DNA of 43,058 bases from contig JAOAFI010000011.1 of NCBI GenBank assembly GCA_026416375.1, forward strand, positions 1 to 43,058, written 5' to 3'. Below the pieces are notes generated by a model. That model was not told the DNA's origin and did not search any database. It saw only the letters and a list, made by a program, of their open reading frames with translations. The stretch is from Patescibacteria group bacterium (GTDB lineage: Bacteria > Patescibacteriota > Microgenomatia > UBA1406 > GWC2-37-13). Positions 40,314 to 43,058 of the stretch are shown one piece after another (within the stretch, counting starts at the first letter, position 1; each line of letters starts with the position of its first letter). Both the position numbers and the translations under genes were made by a program.

Positions 40314-42478
40314 AGAATAATAATATTTTTTGTTTTATCAGATAGAATAATTTTAGCAATTTTATCTTCAATTTCATCTCTTATTATTCTTTCCATATTT
40401 CTTGCTCCATATTCAGGATTATAGCCTATTTCAACAAGATGATTTAAGGTTTCATCTTTTATTTTTATTTTTACATTATAAAGAGCAAAAATTTCTTTTT
40501 TTAAATCATTTATTATTTTTTGAGCAATAAGCTTAATAGCCTTAAAAGATAGATGGTTAAAGGTTATTACGCCGTCGAATCGGTTAATAAATTCTGGCGG
40601 AAAAAAAGATTCATCTTTGGCATTTGAGGTTGCAATAATTACCAAATTTTTACAATCAACATGATGACCAAACCCATCAGTAAAATATCCCTCATCAATA
40701 ACAGTTAAAAAAATATTTAAAAGATTAATATCTGCTTTTTCAAGTTCATCAAGAAGCAAAACTCCATAAGGCTGATTTCTAATAGCTGTTGTTAAAAGTC
40801 CTGGTTCATTAGTGTTAATATCTCCGATAAGTTTTGGAATATCATATTTTGATTGATAATTTGACATATCAAAGCGAATTAAATACTTTGATTTTAATGT
40901 TGATGATTGAGATTGATTTTGATTATTTGAAGAAAAAAATACTTTGGCGATAGCTTTGGCTGTTTGAGTTTTCCCAACTCCTGTTGGACCAAGAAATAAA
41001 AATGAAGCTAAAGGTTTTTTTCTTTTGCCAATTAATAAAAATGATCGGCGAAGAGCTGATGAAAGCTTATTTATTGCTTCATCTTGTTCGACCACTTCAT
41101 TTTTAAGAAGCAGCTCAAGTGATAAAAGTTTTTCTTTTATCTGAGAAGTAAGAGTTACCGGCACATGAGTCTTTTCAGTTAGAATTTTATTAATATCATC
41201 GGGAGTGATAATAGGTTTTGTTTTTAAATCTTTATTTTTATTTTTAATATAGACACAAGCAGTATCTAAAAGATCGACTGCTTTTTCTGGAAAAGGAATG
41301 TATGTTAAATAAAATTCGCTTTTTTCAACTGCTTCTTTTATTGCTTCATAAGAAATAATTACTTGGTGATAATTTTCTAATTCATAAAATTTTTCCATAA
41401 GAATTTTTATTGCTTCTTCTTTTGATATTTCATATACATCAACTTTTGAAAAAAACTGATTTGTTTTTTCATTAGGATAAATAAATTTTTGATAAAAAAA
41501 TGGAGTTGTAATAGCTAATATCTGAAGTTTGTCTGAAGAAGCATATTTTTCTAAAGATATTTCCCAATTAGTATATTTTTCAAAATTATCAATAAAAAGG
41601 ATGATGTTGTCAGCTTGAACTGCTTCATCAAGAAGAGACTCAAAAAGACCTACCTGAGAACCTATTTTTTCCATATCAATTTTTAAGATTCTTTTATACA
41701 TTAAATTGACATTAGTTTTTCCTACGTATATTTTTTTAGCTAAAGCATCAATAATAGTATGTTTTCCTACTCCTTCATCGCCAACAACAATGACATTGGC
41801 AGTTTTGTTTTTGGATAATATTAATTCTATTTGATTTATTTCTTTTTCCCGATCAACAATATTATTGATATGATTAAGATAAGATGGCGAGGCTAAATCA
41901 ATAGCATATTGATCAAGATTCGGAGTATATCCATATGACCAGTCGCGGGCAAGAGGTGGAATTGACATAAGATTTTCTAGTTTCCACCATGATTTTTTAA
42001 AAAGATGATTTTTATAATATTGCTCAAACCAATCTTCAACTAAAGCTTTATTTTCTTCTTTTAAGCATCTTTTTTTGATAAATTCTTCTTTTAAAATTTG
42101 TTTTTCTTCCTCAGGAGTTTTTTTGAAAAGATAAATAACATAATCAATAGGAATATAAAAGACAAAAAATAAAAGAGCAATAAAAGGAAGAGTGATAATA
42201 AATGATATTTGTAAAAGAAAATAAAAAAATATAATTGAGAATCTCATAAAAAAACCAATAGAGCAAGATATAAGATTAAAAAATAAAATATCTAGCCATT
42301 CTGAAAAGGAAAAACCAGGAGTTTTCTTTTTTGTTTGAAGATTTTTCCAAGGATAAAAAAGAGTTTTAAAAAGAGTGGGAATAGAGAAAAAATAAGGAAG
42401 AAAAATAAAAATATCAACTACTGCTTCGCCAAAATTTTTTAGTGATTCAAGATAATACTTTATCCAACTTTTTCTCAT
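40310..42478 (-). CDS. Membrane-anchored ClpA/B/C-like double AAA+ ATPase
   Basis: N-terminal TM helices in place of a Clp_N domain; D1 VVGDEGVGKHTI; D2 FLFLGPTGVGKTQTAKAIA, GVLLLDELEKADINLLNIFLTVIDEGYFTDGFG, C-terminal GYNPEYGARNMERIIRDEIEDKIA; start at internal MRKSWIK. Confidence 0.9.
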   Translation of the reverse strand: MRKSWIKYYLESLKNFGEAVVDIFIFLPYFFSIPTLFKTLFYPWKNLQTKKKTPGFSFSEWLDILFFNLISCSIGFFMRFSIIFFYFLLQISFIITLPFIALLFFVFYIPIDYVIYLFKKTPEEEKQILKEEFIKKRCLKEENKALVEDWFEQYYKNHLFKKSWWKLENLMSIPPLARDWSYGYTPNLDQYAIDLASPSYLNHINNIVDREKEINQIELILSKNKTANVIVVGDEGVGKHTIIDALAKKIYVGKTNVNLMYKRILKIDMEKIGSQVGLFESLLDEAVQADNIILFIDNFEKYTNWEISLEKYASSDKLQILAITTPFFYQKFIYPNEKTNQFFSKVDVYEISKEEAIKILMEKFYELENYHQVIISYEAIKEAVEKSEFYLTYIPFPEKAVDLLDTACVYIKNKNKDLKTKPIITPDDINKILTEKTHVPVTLTSQIKEKLLSLELLLKNEVVEQDEAINKLSSALRRSFLLIGKRKKPLASFLFLGPTGVGKTQTAKAIAKVFFSSNNQNQSQSSTLKSKYLIRFDMSNYQSKYDIPKLIGDINTNEPGLLTTAIRNQPYGVLLLDELEKADINLLNIFLTVIDEGYFTDGFGHHVDCKNLVIIATSNAKDESFFPPEFINRFDGVITFNHLSFKAIKLIAQKIINDLKKEIFALYNVKIKIKDETLNHLVEIGYNPEYGARNMERIIRDEIEDKIAKIILSDKTKNIIIL

Positions 42479-42578
42479 ATATAAATTGAGTATAATCAAA
42501 AAAATTCCTCTTGACAAATGAGTTTTAATTTTAATTTTTTGTGAATTTCTTTTTTTAGTATTTGGTTAATTGTATAGC

Positions 42579-42719
42579 TTATTTTTCAATTTTGACTTTT
42601 AATTCAACTGATTTTAAAGCATCATAAAAAGCTTTTTCAAGAATAATTTTTGATAATCAAGCTAACCCAAAAGTAAATATTATTGTTAAATAGTAAAAAA
42701 ACTTTTTTAAATCAGACAT
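42579..42719 (-). other. Small SD-preceded ORF interrupted by an in-frame TGA
   Basis: AAAAAGGAGGTGAAAAAAACA(A)TG; MSDLKKFFYYLTIIFTFGLA(TGA)LSKIILEKAFYDALKSVELKVKIEK(TAA); TGA at 42657-42659. Confidence 0.55.
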
Positions 42720-42864
42720 TGTTTTTTTCACCTCCTTTTTAAAATTTAATATTTATAAATTAATTAAATTATTATTTTTTTTAAAAAGAATGTCAATAAT
42801 TAGTCATAAAACTGTATTTTTTAATTTTATAAAATAAAAATTTGATTTTTAAAAATATTTTTCT

Positions 42865-43058
42865 ACTTTTTTGTCCCTAACTTTCGGCGGCTCCTAAAAC
42901 TGAGAAAGGCCTTTTTGTCCCTAACTTTCGGCGTTTTTTCTAATTTTGGTGCGCCTTTTTGTCCCTAACTTTCGGCGTTCAGACAATTCCTTTTCGCCTT
43001 TTTGTCCCTAACTTTCGGCGTCTCCTAAAACTGAGAAAGGCCTTTTTGTCCCTAACTT
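42865..43058 (-). CRISPR. CRISPR array, repeat 25 nt (CGCCGAAAGTTAGGGACAAAAAGGC on minus strand), spacers 18-19 nt; truncated by window end; probable type V-D (Cas12d/CasY)
   Basis: Repeats at 42865-42889 (outer 3 nt degenerate), 42909-42933, 42953-42977, 42996-43020, 43040-43058 (partial); spacers 42890-42908, 42934-42952, 42978-42995, 43021-43039. Repeat shares the C-[GC]-CCGAA...AGGG-ACAAAAAGGC layout with remembered CasY repeats. Confidence 0.9.

Noticed and set aside
42865-43058. Array as a repetitive protein-coding gene
   Set aside because: The 43-44-nt period is not a multiple of 3, so the repeat would rotate through frames and hits a stop (CCC TAA) in one of them; no repeated peptide results.

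Overview
AT-rich (very low GC) bacterial chromosome segment, most consistent with a Candidate Phyla Radiation / Patescibacteria genome: compact ribosomal, translation and replication genes, several miniaturised proteins, few tRNAs. From left to right: a left-truncated phosphatase-kinase fusion missing from the ORF track, a PIG-L deacetylase, tRNA-Arg, pyk, an O-antigen-type ABC exporter pair, NRAMP, lepA, miaA, gyrA, ppa, gyrB, rplL, rplJ, rpmE, a short RF1-like gene, hisS, HtrA and CtpA proteases, rpsR, ssb, rpsF, a membrane glycosyltransferase, cysS, tRNA-Pro, a SufT-like gene, RNase J, recR, prs, ybaB, dnaX, a ybeY-like gene, rpsU, proS, cmk-like, rseP, frr, tsf, rpsB, galU, a deoxyribosyltransferase-TMP kinase fusion and a membrane-anchored Clp-like AAA+ ATPase. 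The strongest signal is at the right edge (42865-43058). It is a CRISPR array of 25-nt repeats with unusually short 18-19-nt spacers. The minus-strand repeat, CGCCGAAAGTTAGGGACAAAAAGGC, closely resembles the repeats I remember for Cas12d/CasY (type V-D) loci of CPR bacteria. The array runs off the window and no cas gene is inside it, so the effector locus is predicted just beyond 43058. Other notable signals are degenerate decamer-like repeats at gene 3' ends that also appear inside coding sequences, recurrent leaderless-type promoters, and a small SD-preceded ORF interrupted by an in-frame TGA.
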